Of a DNA stretch of 64,000 nt, positions 21,439 to 31,567 are shown piece after piece. Both the position numbers and the translations under genes were made by a program. The notes below the pieces were generated by a model, which worked only from the letters and a program-made list of their open reading frames with translations, was not told where the DNA came from and made no database searches. Origin of the DNA: DATLGB01 sp038258425 (GTDB lineage: Bacteria; Actinomycetota; Thermoleophilia; Solirubrobacterales; Solirubrobacteraceae); assembly GCA_038258425.1 (NCBI GenBank), contig JBBSPV010000003.1:62001-126000 (forward strand), in the 5' to 3' direction. Each line of letters starts with the position of its first letter. Within the stretch, counting starts at the first letter, position 1.

Positions 21439-22833
21439 TCAGTCGCGGCATGCGCGACCGGCGACCCAGCGTCGGGTGACCGCGACGGGCCTGAAGCGCG
21501 GGTCGCGCGAGAGGGCGTATCCGCGCAGGGCGAGCGTCGCACCGGGCGGCAGGGCGAAGATCTGCACCTGGAAGAGGTGACGGTGCAGCACCCACGCCAC
21601 GGCGGGCACCTCGAACCGTGTCGCGTAGACGGCGCCACAGGCGTTGATCGCGCGCGCCCCGCCGGCGAGGCGGACGACCCGGTTCAGGTCGGCGATGCCG
21701 TCGGCCTCGCGACGGGCCGACGTGGCCTCGTGGCGCCAGCTGTCCTGACTCGAGACGACCGCCAGGGCCCCGCCCGCGAGCACGAGGGCGAGGACCGCGA
21801 GACCCGCGAGGCGGCCCCCGCGCGCTCGCGCGGCGCGGCCTGCCTCGACCCAGCCGGCACCGCCCAGCACGCCGACGAAGGCCAGCGGGAGCACGACGTA
21901 GCGCAGGTTGCCGGAGAAGCCGGCCTGGGTCATCGCCGCCACGGCGAGCAGCAACGCCACGGCCGCGCCACCGAGGACGACGGCGACACGGTCGTGCTCG
22001 CCCGTCCGCCGCCGCAGCGCCGCCGCGAGCGCCAGCAGGGCGCCGACGGCCACCACCAGCGGCAACGCGGCGAGGCTCAGCCGCAGGACCTCCCCCGCGG
22101 GGAAGGCGGCGTAGGCCGGGGAGTCGAGGTTTGGCGTGCGTGCGCGGGTCGCGGCGCGGAACAGGTCCCCCGAGCCGACATACTCCGGCAGCAGCCAGGC
22201 CAGCGGGATGAGCGCGAAGCCGGCCAGCACGACGGCCCAGGTCCGTGGCCGGCGGTCGTCCCATACGAGCCAGAGCCCGTAGAGCCCCCACAGCGGCCAC
22301 ACCTCCGGGCGCAGGAGCGCGGCGGCGAGCCCGAGCAGGAACGCGGCGGTGCGCCGGCCGTCGAGGTGGCGCTCGACCGCCCACAGCGAGAGCCCGACGA
22401 GCAGGCCCTCCGAGTTGCCCCGCCACGCGCCGAACACGAACTCGCGCGAGGCGAGGACGGCCAGCCCGGCGAGAGACCCGGCCGCCGGGCCCGCGAGCCG
22501 GGCGGCGAGCCGGAAGGCCATGACCACGCCGAGCAGCGCGCCGGCGCGCGCGACGAGCAGCCACAGCTGCGGGGCGGCGTCCCCGGCGAGCGAGAAGGGC
22601 GTGGTGAAGAGCACGGGCAGCGGCTTCCAGGACGGCCCGCCCGTGGTCGCGAGCGTGCCGTGGGCGATCTCCCGACCCCACAGGACCCACGACATCGGGT
22701 CGTAGGTGGCCACGCTCGGCGCCAGCCGGGAGAGCGCCGCCAGCCCGAGGCACGCGAGCACCGCGGCGCGCCACGGGCGGGCGGGCGAGGTCGGGCCGGC
22801 GGCTCGCGCGGCGCCGGCCGGGCGCCCGCTCAC
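21439..22833 (-). CDS. Polytopic membrane protein, probable GT-C/mannosyltransferase-like
   Basis: 464 residues from a GTG whose TGA overlaps the upstream stop (GTGA, 22830-22833). Around nine hydrophobic helices. The first external loop has YDPMSWVLWGREI and later WRGNSEGLLVGLSLWA, in the position where GT-C enzymes keep acidic catalytic residues. No exact family was recognised. The C-terminal portion contains AINACGAVYATRFEVPAVAWVL in an extracytoplasmic region (quoted only in part). Tandem placement with another GT-C enzyme supports a glycosyltransferase role; a non-enzymatic membrane protein cannot be excluded. Confidence 0.75.
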   Translation of the reverse strand: MSGRPAGAARAAGPTSPARPWRAAVLACLGLAALSRLAPSVATYDPMSWVLWGREIAHGTLATTGGPSWKPLPVLFTTPFSLAGDAAPQLWLLVARAGALLGVVMAFRLAARLAGPAAGSLAGLAVLASREFVFGAWRGNSEGLLVGLSLWAVERHLDGRRTAAFLLGLAAALLRPEVWPLWGLYGLWLVWDDRRPRTWAVVLAGFALIPLAWLLPEYVGSGDLFRAATRARTPNLDSPAYAAFPAGEVLRLSLAALPLVVAVGALLALAAALRRRTGEHDRVAVVLGGAAVALLLAVAAMTQAGFSGNLRYVVLPLAFVGVLGGAGWVEAGRAARARGGRLAGLAVLALVLAGGALAVVSSQDSWRHEATSARREADGIADLNRVVRLAGGARAINACGAVYATRFEVPAVAWVLHRHLFQVQIFALPPGATLALRGYALSRDPRFRPVAVTRRWVAGRACRD

Positions 22834-23750
22834 CCGACGCGCAGGGCGGCGCGCACGGCGGCGAGCCGCCCCGCGTCGGGCGTCCCGAGCGGCCCGGGGC
22901 GGTCCCACAGCGCGAGGGCCCGGTCCAGGGCGGCGAGCGGCACGCCCGTCCCCTCGGCCAGCGCCGCCGCGCGGCGCTCGAGCAGCATCGCGTCCCCCGA
23001 GGAGAGCGCCCGTTTGGCGGCGAGGGTCGTCGCGTCGTCGTGGGCCTGGGCCACATGGAGCGCGTCGGCCTCGACGTCGAGGCGCCCGGCGGCGGCGAGC
23101 CCGAGCAGCAGCTCGAAGCGCTCCGGGCGGCCGAACCCGGGCAGGGCCAGGCGGTCGAAGGTGCGGGCGAAGCGCTTGGCCGGCGTCCAGGCCGCGACGC
23201 CCGCCAGCGCGTCGGCCTGCCTGCCGCCCTGGCGCTGCACCCACGCCCGGTAGGCGGCGAGGGTGGCGCTGCGCTCCGGCCCGAGCCCGTCGACGCCGCC
23301 GTCGGCCCAGGCGGGCCGCGCCGCGCCGAGCGCCGCCTGCAGCTCGGCGTTGTCGGGGCCGGCGACCGCGAGGAGGAAGGCAAGCCAGTAGGCCTCCTCG
23401 AGGTCCTCGAGCTCGGCCAGGACCGGATAGGGCCCGGGGAACGCGAGCCGGTCCGCCGCGAGCGTGAGCGCCTGGGCCAGGCGCTCGGCGTCCGCGGTGG
23501 CCCGCACGCCGGGGATCAGCGCGTGGGCGTAGCCGTCCTCGGCCGGGCGCTGCAGCCGCTTGGTCACGAGCCGGCGACTCCCGCGGCCCGAGCCCGTCCG
23601 CCGGGCCGACGGGCGCGCGGCGGCGGCGCCGCCGCGCCGTCCGGACGCAGCGCTGCCCGCGCCGGGCGGGCGGCCGCGCTTGGCGGCCTGCTCGCGCGAG
23701 CAGATGGGGCAGTTCGCCTCGAGGCGGTTGTGACGGCAGAACAGAGGCAC
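22830..23750 (-). CDS. Uncharacterised protein with N-terminal zinc ribbon
   Basis: About 306 residues from a GTG at 23750. The first 20 residues read PLFCRHNRLEANCPICSREQ, a Cys/His cluster (CxH, CPIC) that looks like a small zinc site. A basic, alanine-rich linker (about 25-60) follows, then an all-helical domain rich in Leu/Ala with EEAYWLAFLLAVAGPD near 120. I do not recognise the helical family. It is coupled by GTGA overlap to the downstream membrane protein and follows korB by 46 bases. The zinc site could mediate nucleic-acid or protein contact, but no function is claimed. Confidence 0.72.
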   Translation of the reverse strand: MPLFCRHNRLEANCPICSREQAAKRGRPPGAGSAASGRRGGAAAARPSARRTGSGRGSRRLVTKRLQRPAEDGYAHALIPGVRATADAERLAQALTLAADRLAFPGPYPVLAELEDLEEAYWLAFLLAVAGPDNAELQAALGAARPAWADGGVDGLGPERSATLAAYRAWVQRQGGRQADALAGVAAWTPAKRFARTFDRLALPGFGRPERFELLLGLAAAGRLDVEADALHVAQAHDDATTLAAKRALSSGDAMLLERRAAALAEGTGVPLAALDRALALWDRPGPLGTPDAGRLAAVRAALRVG

Positions 23751-23796
23751 GGCTCGGGCGATGCTAGTCAGGCCGCGCCTGTGCGGAATCAGGCTC

Positions 23797-24856
<1,060 letters not shown>

Positions 24857-24864
<8 letters not shown>

Positions 24865-26719
24865 GGTCGAGGATCTCCCGTTCGATCTCGGCGGCGAACA
24901 GCGGCTGGCCCTTGACCTTCGTATAGGGCTCCACGTCGACGAGGAACTCCGCGCGCAGGACCTTGGAGAGCTGGCCCGAGTTCATCTCGGGCAGCAGGAC
25001 GCGGTCGTAGCGGCGCAGGACCTCGCCCGTGTTGGCCGGCAGGGGATTGAGGTGGTGCAGATGGGCGACGGCGACCCTGCCCCCGGCCTGGCGGACGCGG
25101 CGGACCCCGGCGCGGATGGCGCCGCAGCTCGAGCCCCAGCCGAGGATCAGCAGGCTCGCGTCCTCGTCGCCCGAGACCTCTAGGTCGGGGACGTCGACGC
25201 CCGCGACCTTCGCCGCCCGGAGGTCGGTCATGCGCTGGTGGTTGTCGCCGTCGTAGGAGATGCCGCCCGTGCCGTCGGCCTTCTCGAGGCCGCCGATGCG
25301 GTGGGTCAGCCCGGGCGTGCCCGGGATCGCCCAGGGCCGCGCCAGGCGGTCGTCGCGCGCGTAGGGCGCAAACGGCGCGTCCTCGGAGGGCGGCTGGGTG
25401 CGGAAGCCCGGCTCGATCGGGGCCAGCGAGCTCGCGTCCGGCAGCTTCCACGGCTCGGACGAGTTGGCCACGTAGAGATCGGAGAGGACGATCACCGGTG
25501 TGCGGTAGATGATCGCGATGCGAGCCGCCTCGTAGACCGTGTCGAACGCGTCGGCCGGGCTCGACGGCGCGACGACCGGCAGCGGCGACTCGCCGTGGCG
25601 GCCGTAGAGCGCCTGCAGCAGGTCGGACTGCTCCGTCTTGGTGGGCAGGCCGGTGGAGGGCCCGGCGCGCTGGACGTCGATGATGAGCATCGGCAGCTCG
25701 AGCATCACCGCAAGGCCGATGGTCTCCGTCTTGAGGTCCATCCCCGGACCCGACGTCGAGGTCACCCCGAGGTGGCCGCCGAAGGCGGCGCCGAGCGCGA
25801 TCGAGGCCGCGGCGATCTCGTCCTCGGCCTGGATCGTGCGCACGCCGAGGTCTCGGTGGCGCGAGAGCTCGTGCAGCAGCTCGGAGGCCGGGGTGATCGG
25901 GTAGGCCCCGAGCAGCAGAGGCAGCCCGCTGCGTACGGAGGCGGCGACGAGGCCGAGCGCCGTGGCCTGGGTCCCGTTGACGTTGCGGTAGGTGCCCGGC
26001 TCGACGTCCGTGGCCGGCGCGACGCGGACCTGGACGTCGATGAGCTCGGAGGTCTCGCCGAAGCTCCAGCCGGCGCGGAAGGCCGCGAGATTGGCCTCCA
26101 TGACGTGCGGCTTGGACGCGAACTTGCCCTCGATCCAGCGCTCCGTGACCTCGACGGGCCGGTCGTAGAGCCAGGACACGAGGCCGAGCGCGAAGAGGTT
26201 CTTCGCCTTCTGCGCGTCGCGGCTCGTGACGCCCTCCATGCCCTCGACCGCCCGCTGCACGAGCGAGGTCATCGGCACGCGCTTGACCTGGTAGGGCTCC
26301 AGCGTGCCGTCCTCGAGCGGGTTGACCGCGTAGCCGGCCTTCTGCACGCCGCGGACGGTGAAGGCGTCCTCGTTGACGATGATCGTCGTGCCCCGCTCGA
26401 GCGTCGGGAGGTTCGCCTTCAGCGCCGCGGGGTTCATGGCCACGAGGACGTTGGGCGTGTCCCCGGGTGTGAGGATGTCGCGCGCGGCGAAGTGGATCTG
26501 GAAGGCGGAGACGCCGCCGACGGTGCCGGCGGGTGCGCGGATCTCGGCCGGGAAGTCCGGCAGGGTCGCGAGGTCGTTGCCGAGCACCGCCGTCGCGTCG
26601 GTGAAGCGCGAGCCGGCGAGCTGCATGCCATCCCCCGAGTCGCCCGCGAAGCGGACGATGACCCGCTCGCGCTCCTCGACGGACTTCGGGGAGGACTTGG
26701 GGGCGTCGTCGACGGCCAC
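24857..26719 (-). CDS. korA: 2-oxoacid:ferredoxin oxidoreductase alpha subunit with fused gamma domain (KorA type)
   Basis: 620 residues from a GTG. The N-terminal gamma domain begins RVIVRFAGDSGDGMQLAGSRF (first 20 matching mycobacterial KorA). The alpha part starts near 235 and has GAYPITPASELLHEL, QAEDEIAAASIALGA and STSGPGMDLKTE, the standard pyrimidine-binding signatures. The gamma-alpha fusion plus a separate beta subunit is the Mycobacterium KorAB arrangement, an oxygen-tolerant alternative to 2-oxoglutarate dehydrogenase. A TAGCCT hexamer 7 nt before the GTG suggests a leaderless transcript. A short palindrome sits just upstream of it. Confidence 0.95.
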
Positions 26720-26726
26720 GGCCAGG

Positions 26727-26748
26727 AGGCTAGTACCCGATATTCGGG
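26727..26748 (-). promoter_or_regulatory. Probable korAB -10 box with adjacent palindrome
   Basis: TAGCCT (complement of 26727-26732) lies 7 nt before the korA GTG. Three bases further upstream is CCCGA-TAT-TCGGG (26736-26748), a perfect 13-bp palindrome in the promoter spacer, a natural place for a repressor. Just beyond it (26751-26778) is a partial copy of the dispersed GGTCGCC element. No -35 is clear. Confidence 0.45.
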
Positions 26749-26782
26749 GATTCCGGTCGCCTTGGGACGACCGCCTGACCGA

Positions 26783-27271
26783 TCAGCCGGGCAGCTCGAA
26801 CTGCTGTTCGCCGACCGCGAGCACGATCGGCTCGCCGACCCGGGCCGCGAAGGTCAGCGGCGCCTCCCCGCGGGTCGCGAAGTCGGCCACGGCGACCGTC
26901 CGGCCGCCGAGCACGCGGGCGAGCTCCTGCACTGCCGCGGCGATGGCCGGCACGACCCCGATCGGGGCGGAGACCTGCCCGAGGGCGGCGTCGACCTCGA
27001 TCGCCGTGCGCGGCGGCGCCTTCGGGTGCGCGACGGGCAGCGCCGGCACGCCCGCCAGCGCGTCGGGCGGGACGACGAAGGTCTGCTCGCCCGCCGTGAC
27101 GGTCAGGGCCGTGCCCGGCTCGCACTCGAGCAGGGGCGCCGCGCGTCCGTCGCCGCGGTCGAGCACGACGCTGACCCGGGCCGCGCCCGTGTGCTCGGCG
27201 AACTCGCGCACCGTCGCCATCACCACGTCGTGGCGGGCGATCTCCTCCCAGCCCGTGGGATCGTCGGCCAT
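26783..27271 (-). CDS. Conserved-looking hypothetical protein
   Basis: About 162 residues from the ATG at 27271. Alternating hydrophobic strands and charged turns (VVMATVREFAEHTGAARVSVVLDRG, quoted in part, then LTFAARVGEPIVLAVGEQQFELPG) suggest a compact alpha/beta domain, possibly GAF-like, but no motif is decisive. The frame remains open to 27505; the upstream part is arginine-rich and looks like a shadow of the next gene. Codon-position GC bias is normal for the region, so a real gene is likely. It is separated from korA by 63 bases and convergent with nothing. Confidence 0.6.
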   Translation of the reverse strand: MADDPTGWEEIARHDVVMATVREFAEHTGAARVSVVLDRGDGRAAPLLECEPGTALTVTAGEQTFVVPPDALAGVPALPVAHPKAPPRTAIEVDAALGQVSAPIGVVPAIAAAVQELARVLGGRTVAVADFATRGEAPLTFAARVGEPIVLAVGEQQFELPG

Positions 27272-27339
27272 GGGCCCATGGTGCCACGCCGGGAGCGCGC
27301 CGGGACGCCGGGGTGTGCGTCGTGCCGGCCCGTCCGCAG

Positions 27340-28131
27340 CTAGCGCGACAGGCGGTCGCCGCCGCGCCTGTCGAGCTCGTCGAGCCGCTCGAGCGCGTCC
27401 GTGCGGAAGGAGCCCTCGCGTTCGCGCCGCAGCGCCGTGCGGTACGCCGTGCGAGCCTCGTCGAGCTCCCCCAGCGCCTCGGCGGCGCGACCGAGCCACA
27501 GCCACGCCCAGGCGTTGTCCGGCGCGAGCTCGGTGTAGCGGCGCAGGTGGTCGTAGCTCTCACCGTGGCGGCCGAGGTCGAAGTACGTGTAGCCGAGGCC
27601 GAAGTGCCCGCGCATGTCCCCGGCCTGCAGGCAGGCGCGCCAGTTGAAGGCCGCCGACTCGAGGTCGCCCTCGTCCTCGGCGAACTGCAGGGCCCGGTTG
27701 AAGAAGCGCACGTCGGCGGTCGGCTCGTCGAAGCGCGACCGCACCGCGAGCACGGCCTCGCCGAGGCTCGCCCGGTCCAGGCCGAGCGCCGGGATGGAGA
27801 AGCGCGGGCCGCCGAAGGCCAGCGGCTCGAGGGCCTCGAGGTCGAGACCGGCGTAGCGGTGCACGGTGAAGCCGACCACGGGGCCGGCCGGGCCGCCGAG
27901 CACGAGCCGCACGTCGTCGGAGATCACGCACAGCTGCGCGTCGGAGCGGCCGTCGACGACCTGTCCGAACTCGATCGCCTCGAGCCACTCGTCGTCGACG
28001 TTGACGCTCAGGTGCAGGGGCACCCGGGTGGCGGGTGTCGAGAGGATCGGGTGGCCGGGGTCGAGCATGCGTGGTACTGGTAACGGCGCTGCTCGGCTGA
28101 CCTTGCGCTTCCGTGCGCGGCTGGTGGTCAT
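27340..28131 (-). CDS. TPR-containing protein of unknown function
   Basis: 263 residues. The C-terminal half has tetratricopeptide-like helices (AAFNWRACLQAGDMRGHFGL, then YFDLGRHGESYDHLRRYTEL and WLWLGRAAEALGELDEARTA). The N-terminal half is a beta-rich domain with no family I recognise. TPRs mediate protein-protein contacts. It lies 54 bases downstream of the ECF sigma factor on the same strand, so it may be co-transcribed with it and act in the same pathway. No signal peptide; probably cytoplasmic. Confidence 0.72.
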   Translation of the reverse strand: MTTSRARKRKVSRAAPLPVPRMLDPGHPILSTPATRVPLHLSVNVDDEWLEAIEFGQVVDGRSDAQLCVISDDVRLVLGGPAGPVVGFTVHRYAGLDLEALEPLAFGGPRFSIPALGLDRASLGEAVLAVRSRFDEPTADVRFFNRALQFAEDEGDLESAAFNWRACLQAGDMRGHFGLGYTYFDLGRHGESYDHLRRYTELAPDNAWAWLWLGRAAEALGELDEARTAYRTALRREREGSFRTDALERLDELDRRGGDRLSR

Positions 28132-28185
28132 CCTGCGAACGTCCGCGTGTATGAGGGACTTCTGCGCAGCGGGCGCCCGATCGGA

Positions 28186-28860
28186 TCACGCCGCCTCCCG
28201 GAGCACCGGCTCGGCGCGGTAGAGCCCGCCGAGCGTGGCCCGGCACCCGGCGCAGTGGCGCAGGTGGGGGCGCAGCGCCGTGAAGTCCTCCGGCGTCGCC
28301 TCCCCGTCCACGACGGCGGAGAGCACGGGCTGGTAGGCGACGCAGGCGGCGCCCGACTCCACGTCGGCGTAGCGGCGCAGGAACCGCCGGCGACCCTCCG
28401 TGAGCGCGCGGTTGACCTTCGTCCGCGTCCAGCCGAGCTCCGCCCCGATCTCCGCGTAGGACGCGCCGTCGGCCTTGAGCAGCAGGGCGAGGCGCTCGTC
28501 GGCCTTGCAGGCGGAGAGCGCCTCGGCCGCGTGGGCGACCCGCTCGGTCGACCCCGCGCGCTCGTCCGCGTCGCGGCCCCCGTCCGCCGGGCACCCGTCC
28601 CAGTCGACGGCCTCCACGGGCAGCACGCGCCGGCGGGCGGCGCTCAGCTGCAGCGCCTCGCGCTTGCAGACGGTGCGCAGCCACTCCGCGGCCGTCGCGG
28701 GCCGGACGCGATCGATCCGCCGGAGGTAGATCTCGAGCGCCCGCTGATAGGCGTCCTGGGCGTCGTCGGCGCAGAGCGAGTGCCGGCGGGCGATGCCCAG
28801 CAGCGAGGCCGCGTGGTCGGAGATCACCGCGATCACCGGATCGTCGTCGGGGCGGCTCAT
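28186..28860 (-). CDS. ECF-type sigma factor with C-terminal zinc-finger tail
   Basis: 224 residues. Region 2 (about 15-80, DDAQDAYQRALEIYLRR and WLRTVCKREAL) and region 4 (about 115-165, SYAEIGAELGWTRTKVNRAL) define a sigma-70 family factor. The last roughly 50 residues read GEATPEDFTALRPHLRHCAG followed by CRATL, with an H-x3-C-x2-C cluster like the zinc-binding anti-sigma (zf-HC2) domain. The tail may therefore act as a built-in regulator in place of a separate anti-sigma factor. No separate anti-sigma gene is adjacent; the TPR gene follows. GAAGGGCC precedes the ATG. Confidence 0.82.
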   Translation of the reverse strand: MSRPDDDPVIAVISDHAASLLGIARRHSLCADDAQDAYQRALEIYLRRIDRVRPATAAEWLRTVCKREALQLSAARRRVLPVEAVDWDGCPADGGRDADERAGSTERVAHAAEALSACKADERLALLLKADGASYAEIGAELGWTRTKVNRALTEGRRRFLRRYADVESGAACVAYQPVLSAVVDGEATPEDFTALRPHLRHCAGCRATLGGLYRAEPVLREAA

Positions 28861-28934
28861 GGCCCTTCAGACGGCAGACTCGCGACGTGCGGTCCCGGGC
28901 GCGCCCCGGCGATCACCGCACGTTGCGGGGACTT

Positions 28935-29672
28935 CTAGCCGCGCACCTCGCCCGTGGCCGCCGCCCGCAGCGCCTCCCGCAGCCCGGCCGTGCCGTCCGC
29001 GGGCAGGTGCACGGTCAGGCGCGTCGTCGTGCCGGAGTCGTGCCGGACCTCCATGCGGCCGAGCCGCGCGAAGAGCGCGAGCATCGCCCGGTTCGAGGCC
29101 AGCAGCGACGCGGAGAACTCGCGCACCCCGACCGCGAGGGCGCGGTCGGCGAGCCGCTCGAGCAGCACCCAGCCGACGCCCCGGTGCTGCCAGGAGTCCG
29201 CCACCGCGACCGCCGCCTCCGCGCGCGGCCCGCCGCGCCGCTCGCGCACGAAGCGGGCGATCCCGACGCCGGTGCCGGTCTGCGGATCCAGAGCGCCGAT
29301 CGCCTCGTGCTCGGCGTGATCGACCTCGGTGAAGTACTCAAGCTCGGTCGGGCTCAGGCCCTTCTTCGGGCCCATGAAGCGCTGGTAGCGCGACTGCTCG
29401 CCGAAACGCTCGAAGCCGTCGAGCAGCAGGGCCCGATCCTCCGGCTCGACCGGGCGGACGATGACCTCACCCCCGTCGGGAAGCGTCAACCGGTCACCCC
29501 GCGGCTCACCGGTCTCCGCGGTCGGCGCCGCGGCGGCCGCGGCCCCCTGCGCGTAGGCCGCGAGCCGCTCTCGCGCCTCCTCCTCCGTGTCGTGCACCGA
29601 CAGCGGCGCTGCGGCCCCACGCAGCATGACCCGCCAGCCCCCGTTGGGCGCGGGCTCGACGGAGAACCGCAT
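28935..29672 (-). CDS. GNAT-family N-acetyltransferase with DUF2188-like N-terminus
   Basis: 245 residues. Residues 1-45 (MRFSVEPAPNGGWRVMLRG) resemble the DUF2188 domain. An alanine-rich linker leads to a GNAT domain from about residue 70, with VIVRPVEPEDRALL at its start and the acetyl-CoA loop QHRGVGWVLLERLADRA near 170. The layout resembles mycobacterial protein acetyltransferase-like GNATs, but no cyclic-nucleotide domain is present. The target is unknown. TAGGCT sits 7 nt before the ATG. It is divergent from the patatin gene with 21 bases between starts. Confidence 0.85.
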   Translation of the reverse strand: MRFSVEPAPNGGWRVMLRGAAAPLSVHDTEEEARERLAAYAQGAAAAAAPTAETGEPRGDRLTLPDGGEVIVRPVEPEDRALLLDGFERFGEQSRYQRFMGPKKGLSPTELEYFTEVDHAEHEAIGALDPQTGTGVGIARFVRERRGGPRAEAAVAVADSWQHRGVGWVLLERLADRALAVGVREFSASLLASNRAMLALFARLGRMEVRHDSGTTTRLTVHLPADGTAGLREALRAAATGEVRG

Positions 29673-29693
29673 GCGTGAGAGCCTACGTGGGCG

Positions 29694-30842
29694 ATGGCCA
29701 CGCAGCCCGCCGCGGTCGAGCCGGTCCGCTGGCTCCCGACGGACGACCGGACGGCACCGGAGACGGGCGTCGGCCTGTGCCTGTCGGGTGGCGGCTACCG
29801 GGCCATGCTCTTCCACCTTGGCGTGCTGTGGCGGCTCAACGAGCTCGGCCGGCTGCCGGCGCTCGACCGGATCGCGAGCGTCTCCGGCGGCTCGATCGTC
29901 GCCGGCGCGCTCGCCCTCGCCTGGCCGCGGCTGGCCTTCGGGTCCGACGGCGTCGGGCGCGGCTTCGAGGCCCACGTCGCCGACCCCGTGCTGGCACTCG
30001 CCGGGCACACGCTGGACGTGTTCGCCGTGCTCGGCGGGATACTCGGCCCGGAGCGGGTCGGCGAGCGGCTCGCGGACTTCTACGCCGAGCGCCTGTTCGC
30101 CGACGCGACGCTCCAGGACCTGCCGGAGGCGCCGCGCTTCGTCCTGTGCGCCACGAACCTCGCCTCGGGCGAGCTGCTGCGGCTCTCGCGGCGCGAGCTC
30201 GCCGACTGGCGGGTGGGCACGGTGCCGGCTCCGCGCACGCGCCTGGCGGACGCCGTCGCGTGCTCCTCGGCCTTCCCGCCGGTGCTGTCGCCCTTCGAGC
30301 TCGACCTGCGCCGGGAGGACTGGAGGACCGTGGAGGGCAACGACCTCGGGACGCCCGCCTATCGCGGCCTCGTGCGCCTGACGGACGGCGGGGTCTACGA
30401 CAACCTCGGGCTGGAGACGGTGTGGAAGGTCTGCCGGACGGTGCTCGTCTCCGACGCCGGTGGCCAGACACGCGACGATCCGGAGCCGTCCCTGGACTGG
30501 CCGCGTCAGACGCTGCGCGTGCTCAAGGTCGTCGACCACCAGGTCCGCAGCCTGCGCCGCCGGCAGGTGCTCGACGGGCTCGCGGCCGGCACGCGCGACG
30601 GCGCCTACTGGGGCATCCGTTCCGCGATCGGGAGCTTCGGGACCGAGGACGTCCTCCCGTGCCCGCTGGAGCAGACCCGCGACCTCGCCCGGACGCCGAC
30701 GCGGCTCGCGTCCATGGACCCCGAGCGGCGGGAGCGGCTGGTCAACTGGGGCTACGCCGTGACGGACGCGGCGCTGCGCGGCCGGGACGGGGCCGCGAAC
30801 GCCGTCCCGGCGCGGTTCCCGTTCCCGGCCAGCGCCGTGTGA
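29694..30842 (+). CDS. Patatin-like phospholipase/acyl hydrolase
   Basis: 382 residues. Catalytic features of the patatin family are complete: the oxyanion loop LSGGGYRAMLFHLGVL (about 30-45), the nucleophile in SVSGGSIVAG (Ser near 65), and the dyad aspartate in LTDGGVYDNLGLETV (DGG near 230). Such enzymes hydrolyse acyl chains from lipids at the membrane. No signal peptide or transmembrane helix is seen, so it is probably cytoplasmic. Its natural lipid is unknown. The 3' side runs into a gap with only a small exported ORF. Confidence 0.9.
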   Translation: MATQPAAVEPVRWLPTDDRTAPETGVGLCLSGGGYRAMLFHLGVLWRLNELGRLPALDRIASVSGGSIVAGALALAWPRLAFGSDGVGRGFEAHVADPVLALAGHTLDVFAVLGGILGPERVGERLADFYAERLFADATLQDLPEAPRFVLCATNLASGELLRLSRRELADWRVGTVPAPRTRLADAVACSSAFPPVLSPFELDLRREDWRTVEGNDLGTPAYRGLVRLTDGGVYDNLGLETVWKVCRTVLVSDAGGQTRDDPEPSLDWPRQTLRVLKVVDHQVRSLRRRQVLDGLAAGTRDGAYWGIRSAIGSFGTEDVLPCPLEQTRDLARTPTRLASMDPERRERLVNWGYAVTDAALRGRDGAANAVPARFPFPASAV

Positions 30843-30921
30843 GCCGGGTCCTCCGCTGTGGGGAGGCCGGATGGTCCGCACGGGGGACGACAGGGGTCAC
30901 CCGCACCGCCACATTGTGTCA

Positions 30922-31125
30922 ATGCACACGAGCAGCGTCCGCACCCCCGCTCCCTTCTCCCGCGCGCTGGCCGTGGCCGCCGCGGGCCTCGTCCTGACCG
31001 CCGCGGCATTCTCCGGTGCCTTCGCCGACGCTCCTGACACGCCCCCCGGCGGTGCCAAGGCGACGTCGACCGGCGCTGCGCACCATCACGGCGACGACCG
31101 CCCGGCCGTCCCGCGCCGGCCCTGA
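30922..31125 (+). CDS. Possible small exported peptide
   Basis: 67 residues. MHTSSVRTPAPFSRALAVAA starts a plausible signal peptide that continues with a hydrophobic core (GLVLTAAAFSG) and an AFADA cleavage site, followed by a short Pro/His-rich tail (GAAHHHGDDRPAVP). I do not recognise it. No good ribosome site is visible, so it could be spurious. A GC-rich hairpin follows its stop, which slightly supports a real transcription unit. Confidence 0.4.
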   Translation: MHTSSVRTPAPFSRALAVAAAGLVLTAAAFSGAFADAPDTPPGGAKATSTGAAHHHGDDRPAVPRRP

Positions 31126-31135
31126 GACCCCCGCC

Positions 31136-31160
31136 CGGCGCCCCGCCGGGCCGGGCGCCG
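31136..31160 (+). terminator. GC-rich hairpin after the small exported ORF
   Basis: CGGCGCCC (31136-31143) and GGGCGCCG (31153-31160) pair perfectly over 8 bp with a 9-base loop, 11 bases after the stop at 31125. There is no T-run, as is usual for high-GC actinobacterial terminators. Confidence 0.45.
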
Positions 31161-31248
31161 AGTCGGAGTAGGCGGCGGCGCGCTCGGCGGGGACGTCGGC
31201 ATCCTGGCCGTCCGTGCCGGCGAGGAGCGGCGCACTCGAGTGGTCGGG

Positions 31249-31467
31249 CTAGCCGCCGAGCGTGCCCCGCAGGGCGAAGCCGAGGGCGGCGGTGACGACC
31301 GCCAGCAGGATGACGATGCCCCAGGAGAAGGCGGTCACCAGGGCGAGCAGGAAGGTCACGACGGTCGCGACCGCGAACCCGCCCGTGGCGAGCGTCAGGC
31401 GGTAGGCCCGGGCCTCGCGCTGACGGCGGCTGGGACGGCTGGAGGGGCGGCGCGCGGGTGAGCTCAT
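31249..31467 (-). CDS. Small two-helix membrane protein
   Basis: About 72 residues from the ATG at 31467. A basic N-terminal segment (RRPSSRPSRRQREARAYR) precedes two transmembrane helices (about 25-47 and 50-68, FSWGIVILLAVVTAALGFAL). The positive-inside rule puts both ends in the cytoplasm. No family was recognised. TACCGT 10 nt upstream might be its -10. It is divergent from the formate/nitrite channel gene. Confidence 0.6.
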   Translation of the reverse strand: MSSPARRPSSRPSRRQREARAYRLTLATGGFAVATVVTFLLALVTAFSWGIVILLAVVTAALGFALRGTLGG

Positions 31468-31567
31468 CGTCGCAGGGACGGTAGCCAAACCCGTGCGCCC
31501 GGATTGCCGCGCCCGCGAGCCGGGGTAAGGCCGCCCTCCAACGCCGTCGAGTCAAGGGGAGCCGGAG

